The translations under genes were made by a program, and so were the position numbers. From NCBI GenBank assembly GCA_029906195.1, contig JARWSJ010000003.1, positions 558,001 to 622,000 on the forward strand: a stretch of 64,000 nucleotides of DNA, written 5' to 3'. A model generated the notes under the pieces. It was not told the DNA's origin, made no database searches, and saw only the letters and a program-made list of their open reading frames with translations. Position 1 is the first letter of the stretch; the number at the start of each line of letters is the position of its first letter. The stretch is from Chitinophagaceae bacterium 26-R-25 (GTDB taxonomy: Bacteria; Bacteroidota; Bacteroidia; Chitinophagales; Chitinophagaceae). Shown piece after piece: positions 1 through 8,414 of this stretch.

Positions 1-722
1 CATTCAATAGCTCGGCAACCGTTGCAGACACGTTAAATTGCATCCGGCAGCAAACCTATGACCAGGTTGAGCACATTATAATTGATGGCCTGTCGAAAGA
101 CAACACGCTTGAAATTGTAAAAAGCTACCCACACGTAACAACCGTTGTTTCAGAAAAAGACAAAGGCATTTACGACGCAATGAATAAGGGGCTGACACTC
201 GCAAACGGCGAGGTGATCGGTATCCTGAATTCAGATGATATTTACGTTGACAAAGACGTGCTGATGAAAGTAGCAAACGTTTTTGCCAATGAAAATGTGG
301 ACGTGTGCTATGCCGATCTGCAGTATGTGCATCAGCATGATCTAAATAAAGTTATCCGCACGTGGAAGTCCGGAAAATTCAAAGCCCGCTCCTTTTACCG
401 AGGTTGGATGCCTCCGCATCCTACTGTTTTTGTGAGAAGAAAAGTGTACGACAAAGTGGGCAACTTCAATCTTACTTTAAAGAGCGCCGCAGACTATGAA
501 TTGATGCTGCGTATTTTCGTAAAGAATCATTTTCAGGTGCACTACCTTCCCGAGATCATAGTAAAAATGAGAGCAGGAGGAATGAGTAATGTATCTTTTT
601 CGCACAGAATTAGAGCCAATAAGGAAGACCGCGAGGCATGGAGAATAAATGGTCTTGAACCCAGATTTTATACTTTATACCTCAAGCCGATCAGAAAAAT
701 TACCCAGTTTTTTAAACGGTAA
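1..722 (+). CDS. Glycosyltransferase family 2, 5'-truncated by window edge
   Basis: The open frame runs in from the window edge at base 3 and ends at the TAA at 720-722. The visible part starts FNSSATVADTLNCIRQQTY, which is the usual GT-A fold start a few residues after the first beta strand, so only about ten residues are missing. GT2 hallmarks follow: IIIDGLSKDNT, the EKDKGIYDAMNKG motif and the metal-binding region GILNSDD. These proteins transfer a sugar from a nucleotide-sugar to a lipid-linked or polysaccharide acceptor at the cytoplasmic membrane face. The downstream gmd and fcl genes make GDP-fucose, so a fucosyl- or similar transferase of an exopolysaccharide cluster is likely. The exact donor cannot be read. 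Confidence 0.9.
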   Translation, partial: FNSSATVADTLNCIRQQTYDQVEHIIIDGLSKDNTLEIVKSYPHVTTVVSEKDKGIYDAMNKGLTLANGEVIGILNSDDIYVDKDVLMKVANVFANENVDVCYADLQYVHQHDLNKVIRTWKSGKFKARSFYRGWMPPHPTVFVRRKVYDKVGNFNLTLKSAADYELMLRIFVKNHFQVHYLPEIIVKMRAGGMSNVSFSHRIRANKEDREAWRINGLEPRFYTLYLKPIRKITQFFKR

Positions 723-730
723 TTTATAGA

Positions 731-738
731 CATCTTTG
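731..738 (+). promoter_or_regulatory. Possible -7 box for gmd
   Basis: CATCTTTG differs at one base from the Bacteroidota -7 consensus TAnnTTTG. It lies 70 bases before the gmd start, just after the glycosyltransferase stop. It may give gmd its own transcript inside the polysaccharide operon. One mismatch makes this tentative. Confidence 0.35.
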
Positions 739-808
739 CGAAGTCAAAAACAAAGGGAACCGTATCTTAAAAATAAAAAAGCAATTAGTAATAAGTTAAT
801 TAAAAAGT

Positions 809-1927
809 ATGTCAAAGAAAGTTGCATTGATTACAGGTGTTACCGGTCAGGACGGTGCATATCTTACAGAGTTGTTATTAAACAAGGGGTACGAAGTGCA
901 TGGCGTTAAACGCAGATCGTCATTGTTTAATACAGACCGTATTGACCATCTATATCAGGACCCTCATGAAAAAGGGGTAACATTGAAATTACACTATGGT
1001 GATCTTACTGATAGCACCAACCTCATTCGCATTATACAGGAAGTGCAGCCGGATGAAATATATAACCTGGCAGCAATGAGCCACGTACACGTGAGCTTTG
1101 AAACGCCTGAGTATACTGCCAATGCAGACGGTATTGGAACGCTTCGCATATTGGAAGCAGTAAGACTTTTGGGACTAACCAAAAAGACAAAAATTTACCA
1201 GGCATCTACTTCAGAATTATACGGTTTGGTACAGGAAGTTCCTCAAAGTGAAAGAACTCCTTTCTATCCACGTTCTCCATACGCAGTTGCAAAACTTTAC
1301 GGATACTGGATCACCGTTAACTATCGTGAGGCGTATGGCATGTATGCTGTAAACGGAATTTTGTTCAACCACGAATCTCCTTTGCGCGGTGAAACCTTCG
1401 TAACAAGAAAAATTACACGTGCCACTGCCAAGATCGCATTGGGTCTGCAGGATAAAGTATTTCTCGGTAACCTTGACGCACAACGAGACTGGGGCCATGC
1501 AAAAGACTACGTAGAAGCAATGTGGTTGATATTGCAACAGGAAAAGCCGGAAGACTATGTAATCGCTACAGGCGTTACCACTCCTGTTCGTGATTTCGTT
1601 CGCATGTCATTTGGTGAAGTAGGTATCGAACTGGAATTTAAAGGCGAAGGCGCAAAAGAAGTCGGCGTTGTAAAATCCTGCTCAAACCCTGACTTCCAGG
1701 TTGAAATAGGAAAAGAAGTGGTAGCAGTTGATCCTCGCTATTACCGTCCAACGGAAGTTGAACTATTGATTGGCGATCCAACAAAATCTCAAACACAGTT
1801 GGGCTGGAAACCTAAATATGACCTTGCTGCACTGGTAAAAGAAATGATGGAAAGTGACGTGAATCTTTTCCGCAAAGAAAAATTGCTGAAAGAATCAGGC
1901 TTCGCGATAAAAAATCAGTACGAATAA
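809..1927 (+). CDS. gmd: GDP-mannose 4,6-dehydratase
   Basis: This cytoplasmic short-chain dehydrogenase/reductase converts GDP-D-mannose to GDP-4-keto-6-deoxymannose, the first step of GDP-L-fucose synthesis. The 372-residue length matches the family. The NADP-binding glycine motif GVTGQDG is at residues 10-16. The catalytic set is visible as Thr134 and Glu136 in QASTSELYG and Tyr158/Lys162 in YAVAKLYGY. The [11 protein letters not shown] segment is the cofactor-specificity loop seen in Gmd. The next gene, fcl, carries out the following two steps, so the pair is a functional unit. The family match is unambiguous. Confidence 0.97.
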   Translation: MSKKVALITGVTGQDGAYLTELLLNKGYEVHGVKRRSSLFNTDRIDHLYQDPHEKGVTLKLHYGDLTDSTNLIRIIQEVQPDEIYNLAAMSHVHVSFETPEYTANADGIGTLRILEAVRLLGLTKKTKIYQASTSELYGLVQEVPQSERTPFYPRSPYAVAKLYGYWITVNYREAYGMYAVNGILFNHESPLRGETFVTRKITRATAKIALGLQDKVFLGNLDAQRDWGHAKDYVEAMWLILQQEKPEDYVIATGVTTPVRDFVRMSFGEVGIELEFKGEGAKEVGVVKSCSNPDFQVEIGKEVVAVDPRYYRPTEVELLIGDPTKSQTQLGWKPKYDLAALVKEMMESDVNLFRKEKLLKESGFAIKNQYE

Positions 1928-1943
1928 TAAATTGAAAACAGAT

Positions 1944-1997
1944 GGAACGTAGGTTGTGTAAATTATTGATCTCATAAATTTACGCAACCTGCGTTCC
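1944..1997. repeat. 21-bp intercistronic hairpin between gmd and fcl
   Basis: Arms 1944-1964 and 1977-1997 pair over 21 positions, with only two T/C differences that become G-U pairs in RNA, around a 12-nt loop. There is no T-run after it. It ends 13 bases before the fcl start, so in the mRNA it would sit next to the fcl ribosome-binding region. Confidence 0.85.
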
Positions 1998-2010
1998 GTT
2001 CTTATATACT

Positions 2011-2940
2011 ATGGATAAATCATCGAAAATATATATAGCCGGTCACCGGGGAATGGTTGGCTCAGCACTTACGAGAAGACTGGAAAAAGAAGGGTTTACA
2101 AATATTATTGGCAAAACATCAGCAGAGCTGGATCTTACGAACCAGCAGGCGGTAAGTGATTTTTTTGCAGCTGAAAAGCCGGATTATGTGTTTTTAGCTG
2201 CAGCCAGGGTCGGGGGTGTTGTTGCTAATAACACTTATCGTGCAGAATTTCTGTATGATAATCTTATGATCCAAAACAACGTTATTCACTCATCTTACGT
2301 GAACGGCGTAAAGAAATTAATGTTCCTGGGATCATCTTGTATTTATCCTAAACTGGCTCCTCAACCACTAAAGGAAGAATATTTGCTGACAGGTTTACTT
2401 GAATATACAAACGAACCATACGCAATAGCAAAAATTGCCGGTATTAAAATGTGCGATGCTTATCGCTCAAGATATGGCTGCAACTTTGTTTCTGTAATGC
2501 CTACAAACCTGTATGGTCCAAATGACAACTATGATCTCAACAATTCTCATGTGTTGCCTGCGCTGATCAGAAAGTTCCATGAAGCAAAGCAGAATAACGA
2601 GCCAGCAGTAACAGTGTGGGGAACCGGTTCTCCGCTTCGCGAATTTTTACATGCAGACGATCTCGCTGATGCCTGTTATTTTCTGATGCAGAACTACGAT
2701 GAGCCGGGACTTATAAATATTGGCGTCGGACACGACATCACGATAAAAAATCTTGCTCTCCTGGTAAAAGAGATCGTTGGTTATGAAGGTGAAATAGTGC
2801 ACGATCTTTCAAAGCCTGACGGTACTCCACGAAAACTGATGGATGTAAGCAAATTGCACGCATTAGGATGGAAAGAAAAAATAGGGTTTAGAGAAGGAAT
2901 AGAAAAAGTATACGAAGAGTTTAAAGCAAAACACGCATAA
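2011..2940 (+). CDS. fcl: GDP-L-fucose synthase (epimerase/reductase)
   Basis: The enzyme takes the Gmd product GDP-4-keto-6-deoxymannose through 3,5-epimerisation and NADPH reduction to GDP-L-fucose. The glycine-rich NADP motif GHRGMVG is at residues 11-17. The catalytic serine lies in FLGSSCIYP (Ser108/109) and the YxxxK pair is Tyr137 and Lys141 in [10 protein letters not shown]. The [22 protein letters not shown] substrate region is typical, and the 309-residue length is normal. It follows gmd by 83 bases containing a 21-bp hairpin, which could tune the Gmd:Fcl ratio. The symbol wcaG is also used for this gene. Confidence 0.96.
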   Translation: MDKSSKIYIAGHRGMVGSALTRRLEKEGFTNIIGKTSAELDLTNQQAVSDFFAAEKPDYVFLAAARVGGVVANNTYRAEFLYDNLMIQNNVIHSSYVNGVKKLMFLGSSCIYPKLAPQPLKEEYLLTGLLEYTNEPYAIAKIAGIKMCDAYRSRYGCNFVSVMPTNLYGPNDNYDLNNSHVLPALIRKFHEAKQNNEPAVTVWGTGSPLREFLHADDLADACYFLMQNYDEPGLINIGVGHDITIKNLALLVKEIVGYEGEIVHDLSKPDGTPRKLMDVSKLHALGWKEKIGFREGIEKVYEEFKAKHA

Positions 2941-2945
2941 AGTTA

Positions 2946-3030
2946 TGAGTAGTGAGTTTTGAGTTGTGAGTAGAAAGGCGCAAATTGACTACTTAACACT
3001 CATTACCCAAAACTCAGAACTCAAAACACT
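2946..3030. repeat. Inverted 7-mer tandem repeat (GAGTTTT type)
   Basis: The left part, 2946-2972, reads as GAGTxxT heptamers. The right part, 2993-3030, reads the same units in reverse complement (AAAACTC). It lies between the fcl stop and the start of the next gene, and it accounts for the in-frame open codons upstream of the ATG at 3035. Confidence 0.7.
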
Positions 3031-3034
3031 CCCC

Positions 3035-3784
3035 ATGTTTTCGATCTTTAAAAAGAAAATAAAAGAGGAAACAAACCTCAGCGGTTTGCAATGTGACATG
3101 CATTCTCATTTACTTCCGGGTATTGATGATGGTGCAGCCACAATAGGTAATTCGATGACACTTATCAAAGGGTTAAGTGAATTGGGTTATAGCAAGCTGA
3201 TTACCACGCCGCACGTTTACTGGGATATTTACAAAAATACACCCGATACTGTGAAGGCTCCACTCGCCGTGGTAGAAGAAGCAATAAAGGAAGAGAAAAT
3301 TCCGGTAACCATTCACGTTGGTGCTGAATATTATCTTGATGATCACGTAGACGATTTAGTGCAGAACAATGAACGTTTGCTCACGCTGCATAAAAACTAT
3401 ATGCTGTTTGAGTTCTCATTTGTAAATAAGCCCTTGAACTGGCAAAACAAAATATTCAATCTGCAAATGAGTGATTACCAACCTATCCTTGCCCACCCTG
3501 AACGCTATTCATACTTCAGGAGCAACATGAAAATTTTCGATGAGATCAAGAGCACCGGCTGTTTGCTGCAGGTGAACCTTTTATCATTAACCGGCTATTA
3601 CGGGAAAACGGCGCAGGAAATAGCAGCCTATCTTATCGACCACAATATGGTGAGTTTTTTAGGCACTGATATGCATCACGACAGGCATTTGGAAACGCTT
3701 CGTGGGGGCGGCCCTGTTATAATGCCCGTGGTAAAGAAATTACTCGATGCAGGAGCCCTGTTGAATCCCGAATTTACAGGCTAG
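3035..3784 (+). CDS. CpsB/CapC-type PHP tyrosine phosphatase
   Basis: These metal-dependent PHP-fold phosphatases remove phosphate from the tyrosine-rich tail of Wzc/CapB-type kinases and so control capsule or exopolysaccharide export. The signature CDMHSHLLPGIDDGA (His23 and His25) opens the domain. LAHPERYSYF and GTDMHHDRHLETL supply the later metal ligands. I start it at the ATG at 3035 (MFSIFKKK, 249 aa), because the longer open frame from 2966 is encoded by the inverted repeat. It closes the GT2-gmd-fcl cluster and is followed by a strong terminator. No kinase gene is visible here; it would be expected upstream of the window. Confidence 0.9.
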   Translation: MFSIFKKKIKEETNLSGLQCDMHSHLLPGIDDGAATIGNSMTLIKGLSELGYSKLITTPHVYWDIYKNTPDTVKAPLAVVEEAIKEEKIPVTIHVGAEYYLDDHVDDLVQNNERLLTLHKNYMLFEFSFVNKPLNWQNKIFNLQMSDYQPILAHPERYSYFRSNMKIFDEIKSTGCLLQVNLLSLTGYYGKTAQEIAAYLIDHNMVSFLGTDMHHDRHLETLRGGGPVIMPVVKKLLDAGALLNPEFTG

Positions 3785-3803
3785 TAATTCTACTATCTTC
3801 AAT

Positions 3804-3860
3804 AAAACAAATGCCATTAACCATTAAAAAACATTTTTTGGTTAGTGGCATTTGTTTTTT
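3804..3860 (+). terminator. Intrinsic terminator of the polysaccharide cluster
   Basis: A 20-bp stem (arms 3804-3823 and 3839-3858, one T/G wobble) has a 15-nt loop, and the right arm runs into a T-rich tail. It lies 20 bases after the phosphatase stop and ends the leftmost operon. Confidence 0.85.
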
Positions 3861-4366
3861 CTACCCATCCATATCTCTACAATTCTAATCGATTTAATTA
3901 CAATGTAATTGACAAAATAAATCATGTTTTACGCTGGGGATAATGGGTATTATTTAACGGTAAAACTCAAGCCCCGTCTATTAAATTTTTGTATAACGTA
4001 AAATAGTACTTGCATATGATTTATTTTTTTCGCATATTCATATACGAAATGCATTTCTACCCGCACCAGGAAACTAAGAGTTAATTCTTATATCTTATCA
4101 ATATCTAATATCTCAGATTAGTTAGCAAAAGAAGAAAGTGGTTAAGCTTTCTTGTCCATCCGATTAAATCAGGCTTATTTTTTAGTAGTTCAATTAAACC
4201 CCTTTTTAGTGTTCAGGCGTTTGATCCCAGAGGCTATTAGCGCTATGGGAAACGATACCTCCACCTCCCTACCTTGGAAAATAGTACCGACTATGCCACC
4301 GACACCTAGTGCATACCCGTGAAAAATGATTGTTTTTCTTCTTAAAACACATTAAATCATTTCACT
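3861..4366. other. About 500-bp gene-free leader upstream of ECF sigma gene
   Basis: No supported ORF is present. The first 230 bases are AT-rich. From about 4120 the base composition changes to mixed sequence with small inverted repeats: AAGAAAG/CTTTCTT around 4131-4152, and TAGCGCTA flanked by CCCA/TGGG near 4226-4249. No exact TAnnTTTG box was found. A long structured 5' leader or a small RNA upstream of the sigma gene is possible but not shown. Confidence 0.4.
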
Positions 4367-4867
4367 ATGTCAACAATTGAATTTGATGAAATGCTTGTCA
4401 GCAACGCCGATTTTTTAAAGCCTTTTGCAATTACTTTAACCAGAGACAACGAAACAGCGCAAGATCTTTTCCAGGAAACAATGTTCAGAGCCTTAGCCAA
4501 TAAGGACAAGTACAATGTTGGAACCAACATCAAGGCCTGGCTTTATACGATCATGCGAAATATTTTTATTAATAACTATCGCAGACGAACTAAACAGAAC
4601 ACAATTTTTGATAGCACGCCTAATGACTTTTTATTGAATTACAATCAGGTAGTAGCGGCCAACGCTGCGGAAAGTCATTTAAAGATTAAAGACATACAGG
4701 CGGCTATTCATCAACTGCCGGAAATTTTCCGCAATCCCTTCTTGTTGTATTTTGACGGATATAAATATGCAGAAATTGCGGAAATGCTGAGTGAACCATT
4801 GGGAACCATAAAAAGCAGAATTCACTTCGCCCGGAAATTATTAAAAGAGCAAATTCAGAGATTCTAA
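4367..4867 (+). CDS. ECF-family RNA polymerase sigma factor
   Basis: This is a two-domain sigma-70 family protein of 166 residues that redirects RNA polymerase to a regulon. Region 2 is visible as NETAQDLFQETMFRALANKDK followed by IKAWLYTIMRNIFINNYRR. Region 4 is the helix-turn-helix KYAEIAEMLSEPLGTIKSRI near the C-terminus. No anti-sigma gene is adjacent: the next gene is idi, on its own promoter. Stand-alone ECF factors of this type are common in Bacteroidota. The unusually long gene-free region upstream suggests control at the level of its own transcript. The regulon cannot be inferred. Confidence 0.93.
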   Translation: MSTIEFDEMLVSNADFLKPFAITLTRDNETAQDLFQETMFRALANKDKYNVGTNIKAWLYTIMRNIFINNYRRRTKQNTIFDSTPNDFLLNYNQVVAANAAESHLKIKDIQAAIHQLPEIFRNPFLLYFDGYKYAEIAEMLSEPLGTIKSRIHFARKLLKEQIQRF

Positions 4868-4875
4868 AATCAAAT

Positions 4876-5040
4876 GCAATTAATAATTAATAAGTGGTAG
4901 TTGATACTTTCACACGCTACAATTTGGGGTTTTCATACGATTTGCTGCGTAAAAAATGATTAATTGTAAGCCTGGTAACGCACATTGCATCTACCAAAGC
5001 ATGCAGTGCCATTAATTATTCATTATTAATTATTAATTGC
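4876..5040. repeat. Inverted AATTAATAATTAAT repeat before idi
   Basis: An 18-bp perfect inverted pair (4876-4893 and 5023-5040) is built from 7-nt TTAATAA-type units, with a second copy of the unit just inside at 5011-5022. The right arm ends 7 bases before the idi -7 box. Confidence 0.8.
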
Positions 5041-5046
5041 AATGGC

Positions 5047-5054
5047 TATTTTTG
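5047..5054 (+). promoter_or_regulatory. -7 box for idi (TATTTTTG)
   Basis: This is an exact match to the Bacteroidota -7 consensus TAnnTTTG. It lies inside the longer open frame that begins at 5042. Transcription would start near 5060, so the idi start must be the ATG at 5066 with an almost leaderless mRNA. Confidence 0.7.
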
Positions 5055-5065
5055 CAATAAGCAAA

Positions 5066-5596
5066 ATGTCACAACAAGTAATTCTGGTAAACGAAAAAGA
5101 TGAAATGCTGGGCACCATGGAAAAAATGGAGGCCCATCAAAAAGCATTTTTACATCGCGCATTCAGCGTCTTCATTTTCAACAGGAAAGGCGAAATGCTA
5201 CTGCAGCAACGGGCACTGAACAAGTACCACAGTGCCGGCTTGTGGACCAATGCCTGCTGTAGTCATCCCTATCCCGATGAAGATGTTGAAATAGCTGCGC
5301 AAAGGCGTTTGTATGAAGAAATGGGCTTCACTACACCATTAAAAAAGGCCTTCGATTTCGTTTACAAAGCACCATTCGATAATGGGCTCACAGAGTATGA
5401 GTTTGACCACGTATTTGTTGGTATTCATGACAATGGCATTCGCATAAATGAAAGCGAAGTCAAAGAATATTGCTATAAAAGCGTTGAAGAAATTGCTGAT
5501 TCACTAACTACACATCCCGCAAAATATACAGCGTGGTTCCACATCGCCTTCCCGATGGTGAGGGAGTGGAGAGAAAAGGAACACAGATTTTCATGA
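5066..5596 (+). CDS. idi: Isopentenyl-diphosphate delta-isomerase, type 1
   Basis: This cytoplasmic Nudix-fold enzyme interconverts IPP and DMAPP for isoprenoid synthesis. Family motifs include NEKDEMLGTMEKMEAH at the N-terminus, the catalytic-cysteine region LWTNACCSHP and the Nudix-like segment AAQRRLYEEMGF; the metal-binding Glu region EYEFDHVFVG follows. I start at 5066 (MSQQVILVNEKDE, 176 aa) because a consensus -7 box overlaps the alternative start at 5042. The last codons (KEHRFS, stop TGA) lie inside the left arm of the 43-nt inverted repeat shared with the convergent dgt gene, so the repeat encodes the C-terminus. Confidence 0.93.
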   Translation: MSQQVILVNEKDEMLGTMEKMEAHQKAFLHRAFSVFIFNRKGEMLLQQRALNKYHSAGLWTNACCSHPYPDEDVEIAAQRRLYEEMGFTTPLKKAFDFVYKAPFDNGLTEYEFDHVFVGIHDNGIRINESEVKEYCYKSVEEIADSLTTHPAKYTAWFHIAFPMVREWREKEHRFS

Positions 5597-5763
5597 TTGT
5601 CATGATTCGATAGGATTTTCTACAGATGACCTCGACCTATAATGATTTGATTCCCTTTTCAAATACTTTTTTCAGAAAAAAGGTTTGCCACATTGTTAGG
5701 ATTATGATTTAGATCTAAAAAATCATATCAAATCATGACAATCATGAAAATCTGCGTTCCTTT
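5575..5763. repeat. 43-nt inverted repeat between idi and dgt
   Basis: Arms 5575-5617 and 5721-5763 match with three differences; the core is CAGATTTTCATGATTGTCAT. The left arm contains the idi stop codon, and the right arm ends exactly at the dgt stop. The same core recurs near 27391-27410 and 27440-27460 (inverted pair) and at 47850-47877 (single arm), so it is a dispersed family. It sits where a bidirectional terminator would be expected. Confidence 0.85.
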
Positions 5764-7149
5764 CTACTTGATTTGTGGGAAGCTCATCCCCGTTATCTTT
5801 CTGTACATATCCACTGCAAACAAATCGGTCATGCCGGCGACGAAATCCACTATTGATTGAATGTCATTGTACAGTTTACTTTCTTCTCCGGTGATTACGA
5901 ATTGCTTAGAAATCAATTGCAATAACTTTTGCGACTTCGAAGATTTTGGAGAAAGCACTGCATTGAAAAATTCTTTCAGTAATGCGCCGATAACGTTATA
6001 GCCTGCAATCTCAATTTCCACCACTGAACGGTGATTGTAAATGTGTGCGTAAGAATATTCATCGATGGATTTAACCAGCGTCAATTCATTTTCAGGAAGA
6101 TAGTCGATCAGCGGCTTCGTGACTTTTCCCGCAAGGAGCTCAGTTTCCCTTTCAAGGTAAATATTGGTTACACGACCAATCAGCAGATTGATCAGTTTGG
6201 CGCGCAGAAACTGGATCTTTTGATTGTCATCATTGATCTTGTTAAAAGTTTCCTCCACTTTTTCCCTCGCATCGTAGCCCGTTTCGTTGTCAAAAAATGA
6301 GAGGAAAAGCTCTTTTATCGTGTCGATAGAAATAATATGCAGACGATGCGCATCTTCAAAATCAATAATGCGGTAGCAAATGTCATCTGCGGCCTCTACG
6401 AGGTAAACAAACGGATGACGGGCAAATACATTCCCTGCTTCAGACAACCTGGGAATGCCCAGGCTTTCGGCAATGTTTGTATATACTTCAACCTCGGAAT
6501 CAAAAAAACCGGACTTTTTGGTAAAAAGGTTTTGTTTGTTGAACCCGTTCAAAGAATCCGTTGGGTATTTGACGATCGATGCCAATGTAGAATAAGTTAA
6601 ACGGAAGCCTCCCTCGCTGTTTTCATTGAAGTTGTGTGTCAGCGTGCGCAAAGCATTCGCATTTCCTTCGAAGAACATAAAATCCCTCTTTTGATTTTCT
6701 GAGAGCCTGTCATCAAATCTTTTCTTTGCATCACCTTCCAGCTCACGGAAAAATATCCTGATCGCATCTTCGCCGGAGTGTCCAAACGGAGGGTTGCCAA
6801 TATCATGTGCAAGACAACCCGCTGCTATCACCGAGGGTAACTCATATTTATAAAACTCCTGAAAGTCTTCATTATCCCTATGATACTTCGAAGCCAAAAT
6901 GTCGCCCACCGCTTTTCCTAAGGAGCGGCCAACAGAAGCTACTTCCAGGCTATGGGTAAGACGGTTGTGTACAAACACAGGCCCTGGCAAAGGGAAAACC
7001 TGGGTTTTGTTTTGCAAGCGCCGGAAAGCAGAAGAAAAAATGATCCTGTCATAATCCCTTACAAATGAATTCCTGATCGTTTCCGGAGAAGAGCTGATCT
7101 TGTGTTCAGAGCCTGTTCTTCTGGCGCTGTACAATTTATCCCACTGCAT
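5764..7149 (-). CDS. dgt: Deoxyguanosinetriphosphate triphosphohydrolase (HD domain)
   Basis: The enzyme hydrolyses dGTP to deoxyguanosine and triphosphate, controlling the dNTP pool. The N-terminal RDYDRIIFSSAFRRLQNKTQ is the Dgt signature. The HD metal site is His66 (HNRLTHSLEV) with His115-Asp116 (CLAHDIGNPPFGHSGEDA). The late aspartate region EAADDICYRIIDFEDA is also present. The 461-residue length is normal for the long Dgt class. Its promoter box lies at 7178-7185. The gene converges on idi across a 43-nt inverted repeat. It could be called a dNTPase more generally, because nucleotide preference is not readable. Confidence 0.93.
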   Translation of the reverse strand: MQWDKLYSARRTGSEHKISSSPETIRNSFVRDYDRIIFSSAFRRLQNKTQVFPLPGPVFVHNRLTHSLEVASVGRSLGKAVGDILASKYHRDNEDFQEFYKYELPSVIAAGCLAHDIGNPPFGHSGEDAIRIFFRELEGDAKKRFDDRLSENQKRDFMFFEGNANALRTLTHNFNENSEGGFRLTYSTLASIVKYPTDSLNGFNKQNLFTKKSGFFDSEVEVYTNIAESLGIPRLSEAGNVFARHPFVYLVEAADDICYRIIDFEDAHRLHIISIDTIKELFLSFFDNETGYDAREKVEETFNKINDDNQKIQFLRAKLINLLIGRVTNIYLERETELLAGKVTKPLIDYLPENELTLVKSIDEYSYAHIYNHRSVVEIEIAGYNVIGALLKEFFNAVLSPKSSKSQKLLQLISKQFVITGEESKLYNDIQSIVDFVAGMTDLFAVDMYRKITGMSFPQIK

Positions 7150-7177
7150 TAGAAAGATTGAGTTTAGTTAGTAGGGG

Positions 7178-7185
7178 CAAATATA
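7178..7185 (-). promoter_or_regulatory. -7 box for dgt (TATATTTG)
   Basis: An exact TAnnTTTG match on the minus strand, 28 bases before the dgt ATG. It supports the start at 7149 and a short leader. Confidence 0.7.
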
Positions 7186-7191
7186 GGGGGT

Positions 7192-7351
7192 TGAGAATTG
7201 AAAGTTGAAAGTTGAAAGTTGAAAATGAACTACCTCAAAATTTAAAGGTCACTTCTTTGTCTAAAATGCTAAAAATTCGAACATTCATTTTGATGTTCGA
7301 ATTTTTAGCATTTTCAATTTTCAACTTTCAATTTTCAACTTTCAATTTTCC
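7192..7351. repeat. Nested repeat: GTTGAAA heptamers around a 22-bp perfect hairpin
   Basis: Left tandem heptamers at 7192-7226 (GTTGAAA units) and their reverse complement at 7311-7347 flank a perfect 22-bp hairpin (arms 7263-7284 and 7293-7314, 8-nt loop). It separates the amidase 3' end from the dgt promoter. On the minus strand it would terminate the amidase transcript. Confidence 0.85.
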
Positions 7352-7352
7352 A

Positions 7353-8171
7353 TTATTTGGACAGCATGTAAATAATCTTTTTATCCGCCTCTCCAATCAC
7401 CGCTACCGAATCCTGCTCGAAATGCCTTTTAAAGGCCTTTACAGCCGCGGTAGTGTCTTTTACATCATAACCAATAAGACGAAGCCCCTGAAGGTAATTA
7501 AAGCCCTCAGGAACGATAATGTTTGCAGTGTCTGCATACCATTGCCCAAAACCATGCGCATTCAGGTCTTTCCAGGGAAAAAATATGTTTGGATCGTTCT
7601 TGCGGGTTGGTGCGATGTCCGCATGGCCGATGAAGTTTGCTTCGGGAATGCCATAGCGATGTTTCAACGTATCGAGAAGCACCAGCAGGCTTTTTATTTG
7701 TATGGCAGGAAAAGAATCGTAGCCGTTATTGTCCAGCTCAATACCGATAGAGCTTGAATTTACATCCGTTAAATTTCCCCACTTCCCTGCGCCGGCGTGC
7801 CAGGCTCTGAGGTAGTCGTTCAGCATGTGATGAATGGTACCGTCCTTACAAATCACATAATGCGCGCTCACCTGGGTACGTGGCAGCGTGAATGTTTTTA
7901 AGGTTTGATCGCAGCTGTTTTGCGCTGTATGATGGATGATCACAAAATTGGGCTTGCGCATGCTAAAGTTTGTCGTCCCAGCCCAGAAGGGAGCATTGGC
8001 TACTGAATCTACGACTATGTTGTCAGGTAAAGATTTTAACGTTTCGGCAAACTGTTTGGCCTGCTTTTTATACGATTTGTTGGTAGAGGCGTATGGCTTG
8101 GGAGCGCAGCCAAAAACGGTCATCATGCATATCACAAGAAAGAATGCCTTGCTAAAAAAACGATTTGCCAT
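7353..8171 (-). CDS. N-acetylmuramoyl-L-alanine amidase, lipoprotein (Amidase_2)
   Basis: This AmpD/PGRP-like zinc amidase cleaves the bond between MurNAc and the stem peptide. Zinc-site segments are FVIIHHTAQNSC and FIGHADIAPTRKNDP; the central WHAGAGKWGN and IGIELDNNG are family hallmarks. I start at the ATG at 8171, giving MANRFFSKAFFLVICMMTVF followed by Cys. That is a lipoprotein signal with lipobox VFGC, so the protein is probably anchored in the cell envelope and acts in the periplasm. The longer frame from 8213 would bury this signal. The C-terminal extension (TTAAVKAFKRHFEQDS) resembles a peptidoglycan-binding helix motif. Murein recycling or turnover is the likely role. Confidence 0.9.
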   Translation of the reverse strand: MANRFFSKAFFLVICMMTVFGCAPKPYASTNKSYKKQAKQFAETLKSLPDNIVVDSVANAPFWAGTTNFSMRKPNFVIIHHTAQNSCDQTLKTFTLPRTQVSAHYVICKDGTIHHMLNDYLRAWHAGAGKWGNLTDVNSSSIGIELDNNGYDSFPAIQIKSLLVLLDTLKHRYGIPEANFIGHADIAPTRKNDPNIFFPWKDLNAHGFGQWYADTANIIVPEGFNYLQGLRLIGYDVKDTTAAVKAFKRHFEQDSVAVIGEADKKIIYMLSK

Positions 8172-8265
8172 TATCTCATGGTTGTGTATGCCGTAAAGTA
8201 AAACATTTTTCATCCAAAAAACTGATTGTAAACAAGTTTCACGGCATAATTGTTATAGGAGGCAG

Positions 8266-8399
8266 GTTGTTAGTTGTTAGTTAATAGTTGTTAGGCGTCT
8301 TGTGGAACTCGCCTTCTGATAGCTGCCTTCGGTTTAAAAGCACTGGTTCACATAATGACTAACAACCAACAACTAACAACTCTAAGCAACCAACAACTC
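8266..8399. repeat. Inverted GTTGTTA heptamer repeat
   Basis: GTTGTTA units at 8266-8294 face reverse-complement units (TAACAAC) at 8357-8399, with a 60-base spacer. It lies between the divergent amidase and glucosidase genes, so here it is not at a 3' end. No exact promoter box was found on either side. Confidence 0.75.
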
Positions 8400-8414
8400 T
8401 TTTAAATCACCATA

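Noticed and set aside
4205-4345. Open frame of about 50 codons on the minus strand in the sigma-gene leader, with a Gly-Val-rich hydrophobic stretch
   Set aside because: It has no ATG, GTG or TTG start after the preceding stop and no recognisable family, so it is not supported as a gene. It may be a decayed fragment.
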